A stretch of DNA of 38,483 nt. Source: Arthrobacter sp. 260 (GTDB taxonomy: Bacteria; Actinomycetota; Actinomycetes; Actinomycetales; Micrococcaceae). The stretch covers positions 1 to 38,483 of the forward strand of contig NZ_JABFOE010000023.1 in NCBI RefSeq assembly GCF_013116745.1, read 5' to 3'. The notes under the pieces are model-generated. The model saw only the letters and a list, made by a program, of their open reading frames with translations. It was not told where the DNA came from and made no database searches. The translations under genes were made by a program, and so were the position numbers. Positions within the stretch are counted from its first letter, which is position 1; the number at the start of each line of letters is the position of its first letter. This document shows positions 19,411-28,531 of this stretch, piece by piece.

Positions 19411-21264
19411 CTACTTCTTGACCTTGTCCTTGGATTCGTCAGTGGTGAGGGCAGCAATGAAGGCTTCCTGGGGAACTTCTACCCGTCCCACCATCTTCAT
19501 CCGCTTCTTGCCTTCCTTCTGCTTCTCGAGCAGTTTGCGCTTACGGGTGATGTCGCCGCCGTAGCACTTTGCAAGGACGTCCTTGCGGATGGCCCTGATG
19601 CTTTCGCGGGCGATGATCCGTGAGCCAATAGCGGCCTGGATGGGAACCTCGAATTGCTGGCGGGGAATGAGCTCGCGCAGCTTGCCGGTCATCATCACGC
19701 CGTAGGCGTAGGCCTTGTCGCGGTGGGTGATGGCCGAGAAAGCGTCGACCTGTTCGCCCTGCAGCATGATGTCGACCTTGACCAGGTCGGCGGCCTGGTC
19801 GCCGTCGGCCTTCCAGTCCAGCGAACCGTAACCACGGGTGCGGGACTTGAGGATGTCGAAGAAGTCGAAGACGATCTCGGCCAGGGGCAGCCGGTACCGG
19901 ATTTCCACCCGGTCTTCGGAGAGGTAGTCCATGCCGCCCATCACGCCGCGCCGGCTCTGGCACAGTTCCATGATGGCGCCCACAAACTCGGTCGGTGCCA
20001 GGATCGTCGCCGCGACCATTGGCTCGCGGACCTCGGCGATCTTCCCGGTGGGGTACTCGCTGGGGTTGGTGACGTGGATGAGCTTCTTGTCCTCAAGCGT
20101 CACCTGGTATTCCACGTTGGGTGCGGTGGAGATCAGATTCAGGTTGTGCTCGCGTTCGAGCCGTTCGCGGGTGATCTCCAGGTGCAGGAGGCCGAGGAAA
20201 CCGACCCGGAACCCGAACCCGAGTGCAGCTGAGGTCTCCGGCTCGTACACCAGCGCAGCGTCGTTGAGCATCAGCTTCTCCAGCGCATCCCTGAGCACCG
20301 GGTAGTCGGTGCCATCCAGCGGGTACAGGCCCGAGAAGACCATCGGTTTCGCGTCGGCGTAGCCGGGCAGGGACTCCGTGGCGGGCTTGGCGAGGTTGGT
20401 GACGGTGTCGCCGACCTTGGACAGGCGGACGTCCTTCACCCCGGTGATGAGGTAGCCCACCTCGCCGACGCCGAGCCCCTTCGACGGGGTTGGCTCGGGC
20501 GAGCTGACGCCGATCTCAAGCAGCTCGTGGCTCGCGCGGGTGGACATCATCTGAATCCGCTCGCGGGGATGCAACATACCGTCCACCACGCGGACGTAGG
20601 TGACCACGCCGCGGTAGGTGTCATAGACGGAGTCGAAGATCATGGCGCGGGCCGGTGCGTCGGGGTCGCCAACGGGCGGCGGGAGGTCACGGACAATCTG
20701 GTCCAGGAGGGCCTCCACGCCCATGCCGGTCTTGCCGGACACCCGCAGGACGTCCTCGGGTTCGCCGCCGATCAGGCTCGCCAGTTCGGCAGCGTACTTC
20801 TCGGGCTGCGCCGCCGGGAGGTCAATCTTGTTCAGCACCGGGATGATGGTGAGGTTGTTTTCCATCGCGAGGTAGAGGTTGGCGAGGGTCTGGGCCTCGA
20901 TGCCCTGCGCGGCGTCGACGAGCAGGATTGCGCCTTCGCAGGCAGCCAGGGACCGGGACACCTCGTAGGTGAAGTCGACGTGGCCCGGGGTGTCGATCAT
21001 GTTCAGCGCGTAGCTGACGCCGTCGAGCTCCCACGGCAGCCGGACGGCCTGGGACTTGATGGTGATGCCGCGTTCGCGCTCAATGTCCATGCGGTCCAGG
21101 TACTGAGCCTTCATGTCACGCTGCTCAACGACTCCGGTGAGCTGCAGCATCCGGTCCGCCAGGGTGGACTTCCCATGATCGATGTGCGCGATGATGCAGA
21201 AGTTCCTGATGATCGCCGGATCAGTGGCGGCGGGCACTGGGGAAGTGCGGGCCTTGGGTGACAC
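19411..21264 (-). CDS. lepA: Elongation factor 4 (LepA)
   Basis: Translational GTPase that acts on stalled or assembling ribosomes. The 617-residue product has G1 [10 protein letters not shown]2 RGITIK, G3 DTPGHVDF and G4 NKIDLP, then EF-G-like domains and the LepA-specific C-terminal domain ([19 protein letters not shown] near the end). The start is a GTG with AAGGA seven bases upstream. It is followed at once by hemW, a pairing seen widely in bacteria. Confidence 0.97.
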   Translation of the reverse strand: MSPKARTSPVPAATDPAIIRNFCIIAHIDHGKSTLADRMLQLTGVVEQRDMKAQYLDRMDIERERGITIKSQAVRLPWELDGVSYALNMIDTPGHVDFTYEVSRSLAACEGAILLVDAAQGIEAQTLANLYLAMENNLTIIPVLNKIDLPAAQPEKYAAELASLIGGEPEDVLRVSGKTGMGVEALLDQIVRDLPPPVGDPDAPARAMIFDSVYDTYRGVVTYVRVVDGMLHPRERIQMMSTRASHELLEIGVSSPEPTPSKGLGVGEVGYLITGVKDVRLSKVGDTVTNLAKPATESLPGYADAKPMVFSGLYPLDGTDYPVLRDALEKLMLNDAALVYEPETSAALGFGFRVGFLGLLHLEITRERLEREHNLNLISTAPNVEYQVTLEDKKLIHVTNPSEYPTGKIAEVREPMVAATILAPTEFVGAIMELCQSRRGVMGGMDYLSEDRVEIRYRLPLAEIVFDFFDILKSRTRGYGSLDWKADGDQAADLVKVDIMLQGEQVDAFSAITHRDKAYAYGVMMTGKLRELIPRQQFEVPIQAAIGSRIIARESIRAIRKDVLAKCYGGDITRKRKLLEKQKEGKKRMKMVGRVEVPQEAFIAALTTDESKDKVKK

Positions 21265-21305
21265 TGGACATTCCTTACTGTTGCGAAGGCTGCTGCGCGG
21301 CGGCC

Positions 21306-21311
21306 GTTATA
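21306..21311 (-). promoter_or_regulatory. Candidate lepA -10 box
   Basis: TATAAC on the minus strand, about 42 bases before the lepA GTG, with TGGCGA 16 bases upstream as a poor -35 match. It lies in the 185-bp gap between the divergent lepA and PemK-like genes. Confidence 0.35.
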
Positions 21312-21449
21312 ACGACAACGGCCTGGTTCGCCAGCTAAGTGAACTTCGCTGGTACGCGGGTTTCCTGCACCAGCTGAGTTAACAGTCTCCCATGAGCTGG
21401 TGAATGCTCTGGAATCCGCAGCTGACGGCTGAACTGTATTCTGGAGCGC

Positions 21450-21947
21450 ATGCCCTTCGACGCCAGTTCACTGTTGCGGTTTGCCCGTCGCGCCGTCAGG
21501 GTGCTCCAGGCCCCGCCGCGACAGGCCAAGCCCCACCGTGCTCCATCTTCCGACCGTGTGCCTTCCGCCTACCCGGGCGATTTCACTGGCACCCCCAGGG
21601 TTAGCTACGCGCCGAACCCCGACAACCGGCCCGACGCCGGTGAGATCGTCTGGGCGTGGGTTCCCTATGAGGAGGACCACCGGCAGGGCAAGGACCGGCC
21701 GGTCCTCCTGATCGGGAAACACGGCGAGAAGCTGCTCGGGCTGATGCTGACCAGCCGCGACAGGAATGGCGCGGACAGCTCCGACCAGGCCTACGTGGAC
21801 ATCGGAGCGGGACCGTGGGACCGCAAGGGCAGGCCCAGCGAGGTGCGAACCGACCGCATCATCCAGCTGGCGCCGGCCGACGTACGTCGGATCGGTGCGG
21901 TCCTCCCCCGGGCAGCGTTCGATCGGGTTGTTGCACGACTTAGCTGA
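21450..21947 (+). CDS. PemK/MazF-like family protein, solitary
   Basis: The C-terminal ~105 residues match the PemK/MazF fold: GEIVWAWVPYEEDHRQGKDRPVLLIG (63-88; the Arg-Pro of the conserved RPVL), LTSRDR (100-105) and SEVRTDRIIQL (130-140). MazF-type toxins are ribosome-independent endoribonucleases. Here the protein has 165 residues instead of the usual 110-120, because of a basic, Pro-rich N-terminal tail of ~55 residues, and no antitoxin gene is beside it: the neighbours are lepA and rpsT. A housekeeping RNase or an inactive relative is as likely as a toxin. A TATTCT box seven bases before the ATG would allow a leaderless message; GGAG is also present three bases upstream. Confidence 0.75.
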   Translation: MPFDASSLLRFARRAVRVLQAPPRQAKPHRAPSSDRVPSAYPGDFTGTPRVSYAPNPDNRPDAGEIVWAWVPYEEDHRQGKDRPVLLIGKHGEKLLGLMLTSRDRNGADSSDQAYVDIGAGPWDRKGRPSEVRTDRIIQLAPADVRRIGAVLPRAAFDRVVARLS

Positions 21948-22202
21948 TCCCGCCCGTACCCGTCGCCGGGGTAAGGCGTGACCCGCCTGCGCTCGTTGGA
22001 GGGACTGTCGAGGTTGGCGGCGCGCGCAGCGGGTCGCTGCCGGGACTATTCAGCGCATCTCTGGTAATCTAGACAGCTGTGTGTCCGAGCAGGTCGACGG
22101 GCACTTTAGTCCAATCGTCCACGGTATCCCCACGCCGCTCAGTCATTGGTTGAACTGAATTACCCTCACGACCAGTCCGCAATACAAAGAGAGTTTTAAT
22201 AC
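21948..22202 (+). promoter_or_regulatory. rpsT promoter and long leader
   Basis: No gene is visible in this 255-bp gap. TGG-TAATCT at 22062-22070 is an extended -10 promoter (TGN plus -10), with no good -35. Transcription from it gives a leader of about 125 nt before rpsT, long for a small ribosomal protein gene and so a possible site of S20 autoregulation. I could not identify a specific fold. GAGAG lies nine bases before the GTG start. Confidence 0.5.
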
Positions 22203-22463
22203 GTGGCAAATATCAAGTCCCAGAAAAAGCGCATTCTCACCAACGAGAAGGCGCGCCAGCGCAACAACTCGGTTAAGTCCGAGCTGAAGACGGCCATCCG
22301 CGCTGTCAACACTGCGATCGGTTCAGCTGACAAGGAGGCTGCTACCAGCCTCATGCAGTCGGCTAGCCGCAAGCTGGACAAGGCTGTCAGCAAGGGTGTC
22401 GTGCACAAGAACAACGCAGCGAACCACAAGTCTGCGATCTCGAAGAAGGTCAACGCTCTCTAA
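22203..22463 (+). CDS. rpsT: 30S ribosomal protein S20
   Basis: S20 binds 16S rRNA at the bottom of the 30S subunit and is a primary assembly protein. The 86-residue, Lys/Arg-rich, Ala-rich helical product begins with the classic [11 protein letters not shown] and contains [13 protein letters not shown] and [15 protein letters not shown], the family signature. The start is a GTG (GTGGCAAAT). It is a single-gene unit with its own promoter and a strong terminator, convergent with holA. Confidence 0.98.
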   Translation: MANIKSQKKRILTNEKARQRNNSVKSELKTAIRAVNTAIGSADKEAATSLMQSASRKLDKAVSKGVVHKNNAANHKSAISKKVNAL

Positions 22464-22490
22464 CCAGAGCCGGACCGTTCGACGATTTCC

Positions 22491-22526
22491 AGATGGCTGG
22501 CCTTCGGGCCGGCCATCTGTCGTTTA
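22491..22526 (+). terminator. rpsT intrinsic terminator
   Basis: A 12-bp stem (22491-22502 with 22507-22518, one G-U pair) closed by a TTCG tetraloop, followed by GTCGTTT. The UUCG loop and stem make it highly stable. It lies 27 bases after the rpsT stop and ends the plus-strand transcript before the convergent holA. Confidence 0.85.
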
Positions 22527-22623
22527 ACGCTCTTGTCACTGCTCAGCTCGCCCTCCGAGTCGCCCTACCTCACCACTCGGCGGATGGTGCTGGCGGTTCC
22601 GGGTGGGGGCTCTGGGGTTGAAG

Positions 22624-23640
22624 TCAGCCGCGGCCGGCGAGGGCGATGGTCGTGACGGCGTGCTCGACGGCGTAGACCGGGTCTCGGGAGGCTCCCTTGA
22701 CCTGCGCGTCCGCCTCAGCGAGCACCTGGATGCACTGCACCAGCCCCTCGGAGCTGAAGCGCTGGGCGTCCCGCCGGGCCTGGTCTACCTGCCAGGGTGC
22801 CATGCCGAGTTCCTTCGCCAGCTGGGCTGAGCTCCCCCGCACCTGGTGCACCTTCGCCACCGCACGCACCTTCATGGCCAGAGCCGCGGTCAGGAGCACC
22901 GGATCGGCGCCGGTGGCCAGAGCGTGGCGCAGCATCGACAGGGCCTGCCCTCCCCTACCCGCCAAGGCCGCATCGGCCACCTTGAATCCGGTGACCTCCA
23001 CGCGGCCGCCATAGTATTTCTCGACCGTCTCCTCGGTAATTTCACCGGTGGTGTCGGAGATCAGCTGCTGGCAGGCTGCTGCCAGTTCGGCCAGCTGGGA
23101 TCCTACGGCTGCCACCAGAGCCCGGAGGGCACCGCCGCCGATCCGCCGCCCCGCGGCCCGGAACTCTTCGACCACGAAGTCGGTCTTGTCCGAGTCCTTC
23201 TTCAGCGGCTGGCAATCCACCACAGTGGCTCCCGACGCCTTGATGGCGTCCAGCAGCTTCTTGCCGCGGTTTCCACCACTGTGGTGCATCACCAGCACGA
23301 CGTCGGGCGCTGGGTCGCTGAGATAGCCGAGCGCGTCCTGCAGGAAGTCGTCGTTCATCTGCGCGAGCCCGGTGACTTCGATGAGCTTCGCCTCCCCGAA
23401 GAGGGAGGGACTGCCGTGCAGGGTGAGCTCTCCCACCTCGTACTTGCCGGCGTCCAGTTGCACCACTTCCAGATCGGGGCGGGCGTCCTTGAGGCTTCGC
23501 CGGATCCGTTCAACGGCCTGGCCCGCGGCGTACATTTCCGGTCCGCTGAGGAGCACCACCGGCGCAGGAGTGACAGCGCGCCAGTGCACCCCGGAGGTCC
23601 CGGGACTGTCCCTGCGGGCTGCGGTGGGTCGGGAATTCAC
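22624..23640 (-). CDS. holA: DNA polymerase III subunit delta
   Basis: Delta opens the beta clamp within the clamp-loader complex. The 338-residue product shows the HolA pattern: N-terminal VVLLSGPEMYAAGQAVERI, the LFGEAKLIEVTGL strand, DVVLVMHHSGGNRGKKLLDAI, and the C-terminal helical collar domain with AELAAACQQLI and KVHQVRG. The start is a GTG with AGGAG seven bases upstream; the first ~20 residues are probably disordered. It follows comEC by 45 bases in the same direction; comEA-comEC-holA is a widespread bacterial order. Confidence 0.94.
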   Translation of the reverse strand: MNSRPTAARRDSPGTSGVHWRAVTPAPVVLLSGPEMYAAGQAVERIRRSLKDARPDLEVVQLDAGKYEVGELTLHGSPSLFGEAKLIEVTGLAQMNDDFLQDALGYLSDPAPDVVLVMHHSGGNRGKKLLDAIKASGATVVDCQPLKKDSDKTDFVVEEFRAAGRRIGGGALRALVAAVGSQLAELAAACQQLISDTTGEITEETVEKYYGGRVEVTGFKVADAALAGRGGQALSMLRHALATGADPVLLTAALAMKVRAVAKVHQVRGSSAQLAKELGMAPWQVDQARRDAQRFSSEGLVQCIQVLAEADAQVKGASRDPVYAVEHAVTTIALAGRG

Positions 23641-23685
23641 GTGGTGGCTCCTGCATTGATTCAGTGACTGGACCGGTGTCCACGC

Positions 23686-26220
23686 TCAACTGTGCCACGG
23701 GCCGCAGCTGCGGCAAAGCGGGACGGCGCGGCGTCGGCGGACGCGCAACGAGTTGTCCTGGATCGAGACCAGAAACGAGCCCAGCTCATCAGTTCGGGCC
23801 ACGGCAATCCCCGCCGCAGACAGGCCAGCGGTGATGCTGGGATGTGGGTGACCGTAGTCATTGTCACGGCCAGCAGAGATCATTGCCAACCGTGGACGGA
23901 CCGCTCGTGCGAGGTCCAGACCCCCATTCTGCGCACCGTGGTGGGCCACCTTGAGGATCTGCACGCCCCGTTCGACAAGGTCCGGGTTCTCCAGCAGCAG
24001 GGCAGCCGCGCCGTCCTCCTCGAGGTCACCGGTCAGGAGGACCGATATGCCGCCGTCGCTGGGCGTGTCGATCGTGACTTCCAGAACCGCGCTTGAGTTG
24101 TTCTCCGAGTTGGGCCGGGCGCCCGGCTCCGGCCAGATCACCGTCCAACTGACCCGCGCATACCCGTCGTCGCCGTGCGAGCCGCTCATTCCCGCCGTCA
24201 GCTTTCCGGGCGGAGCGCTGCTTGCGCCGACGTCAGCTTCGTCACCGAAATCGGGGGCATTGCTGACCACTGCGGTAGTCACTTCTGCGGGAAGGACGGG
24301 TTCCGACGTTGAGTACAGAACCCGCTCCACGGTCCGGTCCCTGAAGACCCCCTCGATGCCCCCATAGTGATCGGCATGCAGGTGGGTGAGGACCAGCAGT
24401 TCAACGGTGGTGACCGATAGCCGGTCCAGGCAGGTGTCGACGTCGTCAGGCTCCGGACCGGTGTCCACCAGGATTACCTTGTGTTCTCCGGTCCGCACAG
24501 CGAAAGCATCACCCTGACCGACATCGCAGGCCGCCAGGTGCCACCGGTTCCCGACATCGCGCTGGAGCGGCCAGAGGAAGACCGCTGCGAGGCCGATCGC
24601 GACTCCCCCGGCAATCCAGGCTGCCGCCGTGCCCCTGGACCGTGGCGCATCCCTCGCCGTTGAGGTGGCGGTCCCCGGTCGTGCCCGGCGCCGAAGGGCT
24701 GACCAGACTCGCGGCCCCCACACCACCGCCACAATGACGGCAAGCGAGAGCACGCCGGTCAGGACTGCACCGGCTGCGCCGCCCACCCACGGCACCGCAG
24801 CGCCGGGAGCTGCGCCGAAGAACCGCGCCACCGAGCCCACCCAGCCGGCGCCCCACCCCGCCACCACTACGAGGGGGACGGCGAGGGGCTCGGCAATCGC
24901 GACAAGGGCGACTGCCAGCATTCCCACAATGGTGACCACGGGGACCACAGGGGTGGCCGCAATGTTGGCAGGAAGTGAGTACAGCGGGAGCGTTGGCTGC
25001 AGGAGTGTCAGGATCGGGGCGCAGCAGAGCTGCGCTGCGATCGGGACGGCGAGCACCTGGGCGGCGGCCACCGGCATGAAACTGCTGAGCCTTGTCGCCA
25101 AGACTGGACCAAACAGGATCAGTCCGGCCGCTGCGGCGACCGACAGCATGAAGGCGTAGGAGTTGTTCAGCCACGGGTCGGCGGTGAGCAGCACGACGAC
25201 GGCGAGCAAGAGCAGCGCAAAGGGCACCTTGCCCCGGCCCGTCAGGACCGCGACCACGCCGAGACCGCCCATCACCGCAGCGCGCAACACACTTGGTTCG
25301 GGCCGGACCAGGATTACGAAGCCGATCAGCGCAACAATGCCGAGGACGGCAGCCACCAGGCGGGGCGCCCTGAGCGCACGGACAGTGAGGAAAACAAAGA
25401 CCAGCAGGTAGGTGCAGTTGGCGCCGCTCACAGCGGTCAGATGGGTGAGTCCTGTGGTCTGCATGTCCTGTTCGAGGGTCGGGTCGAGGCCGCTACGGTC
25501 CCCGATCACCATCCCGGGCAGCAGGCCGTCCTGTCCCCCTACCTCCGTTGCGATCCTCACAAAGTTGGTTCGGAGTTGTGCCGGATAGGTGGCAGGTCCT
25601 TCCTGGGGGGTGACCCTGGGGCTGGAGTGGGCGATCAGCAGAGCCATGGCCCGGTCACCGGGTTCGGTGGGCAAGAGGCGGCCCGCCGTCCGGATCGTGT
25701 CGGAAGCGACCACCTGCTGCCAGGAGGCCGGACCGATTACCACCACCGGTGTTTCGGCGGGGAACGATTCGCCATGGAGGACACCTCCGCTGAGCGTGGC
25801 CTCGACCAGGTATCGGTCCTTCCCCGTGTAGCGGTCAGGGCTGATCAGCATCGCGTCGGAGCTGGCTGCCAGGACAGCGGTGATTGACGCCTGCCGCTGC
25901 ACAGCGTCCGGGACGGGGCCAGCAGTGCGCGCCGCGATGCTGGCGGCGGCGGGCAGGCTGACCAGCGCGGCGACAGCGAAGGGCAGGACAACCAGCCTGG
26001 CAACGCGCCTGACCCAGCCGGAGGTCAGGCAGCCGAGACCCCACCCCACAGCCAGTCCCGTAAGAACCAACGCGCAGACAAGCGCGGCGGAGGAGCTCAG
26101 CCGGACCACCGCGGCGGCAGTGACCCAGGCTGCCGCGGCAGCTGGCAGGAGGCGATAGTCACCGTGGCGCGACTCCGGCAGGCGCGCCCGTGAGTCCCGG
26201 CCGGGTGCAGCAGTCATTCC
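23686..26220 (-). CDS. comEC: ComEC/Rec2 DNA-uptake channel protein
   Basis: Integral membrane protein thought to carry single-stranded transforming DNA across the membrane. As called it has 844 residues: several N-terminal helices and a DUF4131-like extracytoplasmic region (to ~215), a competence domain with HLTAVSGANCTYLL and a dense cluster of helices (~255-520), and a C-terminal metallo-beta-lactamase domain with HLHADH at 613-618 and DVGQGDA upstream. All landmark motifs are intact. The ATG at 26220 has AGGTG six bases upstream and begins just before DYRLLPAA, the usual ComEC start; an in-frame ATG pair at 26422-26427 would add 69 residues that look non-coding. It lies between comEA and holA. 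Confidence 0.92.
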   Translation of the reverse strand, partial: GMTAAPGRDSRARLPESRHGDYRLLPAAAAAWVTAAAVVRLSSSAALVCALVLTGLAVGWGLGCLTSGWVRRVARLVVLPFAVAALVSLPAAASIAARTAGPVPDAVQRQASITAVLAASSDAMLISPDRYTGKDRYLVEATLSGGVLHGESFPAETPVVVIGPASWQQVVASDTIRTAGRLLPTEPGDRAMALLIAHSSPRVTPQEGPATYPAQLRTNFVRIATEVGGQDGLLPGMVIGDRSGLDPTLEQDMQTTGLTHLTAVSGANCTYLLVFVFLTVRALRAPRLVAAVLGIVALIGFVILVRPEPSVLRAAVMGGLGVVAVLTGRGKVPFALLLLAVVVLLTADPWLNNSYAFMLSVAAAAGLILFGPVLATRLSSFMPVAAAQVLAVPIAAQLCCAPILTLLQPTLPLYSLPANIAATPVVPVVTIVGMLAVALVAIAEPLAVPLVVVAGWGAGWVGSVARFFGAAPGAAVPWVGGAAGAVLTGVLSLAVIVAVVWGPRVWSALRRRARPGTATSTARDAPRSRGTAAAWIAGGVAIGLAAVFLWPLQRDVGNRWHLAACDVGQGDAFAVRTGEHKVILVDTGPEPDDVDTCLDRLSVTTVELLVLTHLHADHYGGIEGVFRDRTVERVLYSTSEPVLPAEVTTAVVSNAPDFGDEADVGASSAPPGKLTAGMSGSHGDDGYARVSWTVIWPEPGARPNSENNSSAVLEVTIDTPSDGGISVLLTGDLEEDGAAALLLENPDLVERGVQILKVAHHGAQNGGLDLARAVRPRLAMISAGRDNDYGHPHPSITAGLSAAGIAVARTDELGSFLVSIQDNSLRVRRRRAVPLCRSCGPWHS

Positions 26221-26430
26221 GGTCACCTGTCCGAGGACCGCGGCCGGCCCGCGCCACAGGAGTCCGCGCTTCGAATCCGGGTTCCGCTGCCGGGCATTCC
26301 CGAGGGTGGAATGCCCGTCGGGGCCAGCCTGCGCGTCAGCATCGATCCGCGTCTTGGCAGCGGGCCGCGGGCCAGGGTCGGTGGCCGCCAGCACATACCT
26401 GGTCCAGGGTCGTTGCGCGCTCATCATCCT

Positions 26431-26444
26431 GCTCTGGCCAGAGC
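26431..26444. other. 14-bp perfect palindrome between comEA and comEC
   Basis: GCTCTGGCCAGAGC, self-complementary with no loop, six bases after the comEA stop. It could bind a regulator or be chance. Confidence 0.35.
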
Positions 26445-26449
26445 GATGC

Positions 26450-27373
26450 TCACACCGTCACCAGTGGGACCAGTGCGGCGAGCATCGCTTCGCCGATGCC
26501 GGGAACCGCGTCCAGATCCTCGGGACTGCTGAAGCCGCCGTGTTCGGTCCGCCACTCAATGATGCGTTCCGCGAGAACCGGTCCAATCCGCGGCAGTGTT
26601 TCGAGTTCAGCGGTGTCGGCGGTGTTGATGTTGACGAGTCCCGGCTGGCCTGGTGGGTCCGTCGCCGAAGGGTCGGGACTGCCAGGGCTGCCGGGTCCGG
26701 GAAGGGGCGCATCGGCGGCCACCGGCGGAAGCGTTTCGCCCTGCAGCGGCACCCGGATCTGCAGGCCGTCCTGGACCGGGGACGCCAGATTGATGGCTGC
26801 GAGATCGGCGTCCGGTAACGCTCCCCCGGCCTGCTCCAGGGCCTCGAACACGCGGGAGCCGGCGTCGAGTTCGACAATCCCCGGGCGGCTGACCGCACCC
26901 GCCACGTGCACAATGAGCCGCTGGGGATCGGAGCCGGCCGCGTCGGGCGACGCAGTGGTATCAATTGACCCCACCCGCTCCGCCGCTGTGGAAGTGCCGG
27001 AAGCTGTGGGACCCGATAGTTCCGCAGAAGCTTCACCGTCCTGCTGTCCGGTGGTCGGGTGATCCAACGCGATCGAGGCCACCTCCGAGGGGGCACCGCC
27101 ACGCAATAGGAATAGGCCAACGGCCAACGACAGGGCAACACCGAGCGCTACTAGCGCAGCACCGCGGCCGACCGCCCACTGGCGTCCGCGCCCCGGCTGC
27201 TCTCGGACGCCTTCCCCTCCCGGTTGCGATTCATCATCGGAGGGGTGGACGTCATCCCTGTCAGGTTCACGATCGTCGAAGGCGACGGGGTCTCCCTGCC
27301 GACCCTCACGGTCCTGCGGGAAACTGAACCCGCCCCTCGAGGGAGCGCTGGTGGCCCAGCGGTGTCTGGCCAT
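26450..27373 (-). CDS. comEA: ComEA-like DNA receptor (SLBB plus helix-hairpin-helix)
   Basis: Competence DNA-binding protein anchored in the membrane. The 307-residue product has an acidic cytoplasmic N-terminus, one membrane helix (about 70-91), a Ser/Thr/Ala-rich linker, an SLBB domain (IVHVAGAVSRPGIVEL, about 152-210), a Pro/Gly-rich linker, and a C-terminal tandem helix-hairpin-helix (VNINTADTAELETLPRIGP...DLDAVPGIGEAML) that binds double-stranded DNA. This domain order matches ComEA of Gram-positive bacteria. It heads comEA-comEC-holA, and lies downstream of degV. Confidence 0.93.
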   Translation of the reverse strand: MARHRWATSAPSRGGFSFPQDREGRQGDPVAFDDREPDRDDVHPSDDESQPGGEGVREQPGRGRQWAVGRGAALVALGVALSLAVGLFLLRGGAPSEVASIALDHPTTGQQDGEASAELSGPTASGTSTAAERVGSIDTTASPDAAGSDPQRLIVHVAGAVSRPGIVELDAGSRVFEALEQAGGALPDADLAAINLASPVQDGLQIRVPLQGETLPPVAADAPLPGPGSPGSPDPSATDPPGQPGLVNINTADTAELETLPRIGPVLAERIIEWRTEHGGFSSPEDLDAVPGIGEAMLAALVPLVTV

Positions 27374-27445
27374 GCGTGAAGCCTAGGATTCGCCGTCGTG
27401 CGGTGGCCTGAAGATGGCGGCCTATGTGCACAAGAGCAGGCGAAG

Positions 27446-28528
27446 TCAGGCGGGTGTGGAGGACGATTCGGCGTCGTCAATCCGCCCCGCGACGGCGATC
27501 GCGATCACCCCGAGCCCCGTGTGGGCGGCCAGGACGGCGGGGAGCTGCGCCAGGACGGTGCGGACCTCCGGGTGGCGCTGCTGGAGGCTCGTCGTCAGTT
27601 CCTGCACCTGGGCCTGATTGCCGAAGTAGTGGAGAGCGACAACCGCATCGGGCCGGCCGGCGATGTCCATCTCCACCAGGTCAAGCAGCCGGGCGGTGGC
27701 CTTGGCGGTGGATCTGACCTTTTCAAGTGGCAGGATGCGCCCGTCCTGAACGCTCAGAATCGGTTTGACCGACAGCAACGTTCCCAGCATGCTCGCTGCG
27801 GCGCCAATCCGCCCACCCTTGCGGAGTTGTTCGAGACTGGGCACCAGGAAGCGGAGCGTCGAGGAGTCGCAGACCGCCTGGGCAACCGCTGCAGCCCCCG
27901 CAAGGTCGAGTCCGTCGCGCGCGCCAGCCTGCGCTGCCGCCACACCAAATCCCATCGCCATTCCGACCGTGCGGCAATCGACCACCTCCACCGGGATAGA
28001 CACGGCCGCGGCGGCCCAGCGCGCGGCGTCGGCGGTGCCGGAGAGGTCACCGGAGAGGTGCACCGAGAGAATCCCCGTCACACCCTCGGCTTCAAGCTTC
28101 CGGTACACGCTCTCGAACTGACCCGGCGACGGCCTGGAGGTGCGCACCTCTGCGCCCTCCGCCAGCGCCACCGACAGCGGACCGGTGAGGTCGTCGGTGC
28201 CTTCGCCGAAGATCCTGCCGGCGATCATCACCGGCATGGGGACGACGACGACGCCACGGGCGGCACCGCCCGCGGCCAGCCACTCTGGAGGGAGCGCAGC
28301 GGCCGAATCGGTGACGACGGCGATTCGCGGCCCCGCACTGGCCTCGGCTGCCGACCGTGATCCGGACGGCCGGACCCAGAGCCGTTCGAGCCACCGCATC
28401 GAATACCACGCCCCCGCGCTGGCCCTGGGCTGCGCTGAGGCTTCCCGTTCCGCCTCAGGCTGCGCCGGATCGCCCTGCGCCGCTTGAAGCGGTATTACGG
28501 GAGGCTGCGCTGCTTTGTCGGCCCGCAT
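27446..28528 (-). CDS. DegV family fatty-acid-binding protein
   Basis: DegV/FakB proteins bind a fatty acid and, in Firmicutes, present it to the FakA kinase; the partner here is not in the window. The 360-residue product has ~65 unstructured residues, then the DegV fold: IAVVTDSAAALP, VRTSRPSPGQFESVYR (with the TS-x-P-S-P lipid-headgroup loop), ILSVHLSGDLSGT and the VRSTAKATARL segment. The ATG at 28526-28528 is three bases after the leuS stop with GGAG six bases upstream, so the long N-terminus is probably real and the two genes form an operon. Confidence 0.9.
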   Translation of the reverse strand: MRADKAAQPPVIPLQAAQGDPAQPEAEREASAQPRASAGAWYSMRWLERLWVRPSGSRSAAEASAGPRIAVVTDSAAALPPEWLAAGGAARGVVVVPMPVMIAGRIFGEGTDDLTGPLSVALAEGAEVRTSRPSPGQFESVYRKLEAEGVTGILSVHLSGDLSGTADAARWAAAAVSIPVEVVDCRTVGMAMGFGVAAAQAGARDGLDLAGAAAVAQAVCDSSTLRFLVPSLEQLRKGGRIGAAASMLGTLLSVKPILSVQDGRILPLEKVRSTAKATARLLDLVEMDIAGRPDAVVALHYFGNQAQVQELTTSLQQRHPEVRTVLAQLPAVLAAHTGLGVIAIAVAGRIDDAESSSTPA

Positions 28529-28531
28529 GGG

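Noticed and set aside
26221..26427. N-terminal extension of ComEC
   Set aside because: The 69 extra residues are Pro/Arg/Asp-rich, unlike the family start, and the ATG at 26220 has a better ribosome binding site. Not fully excluded.
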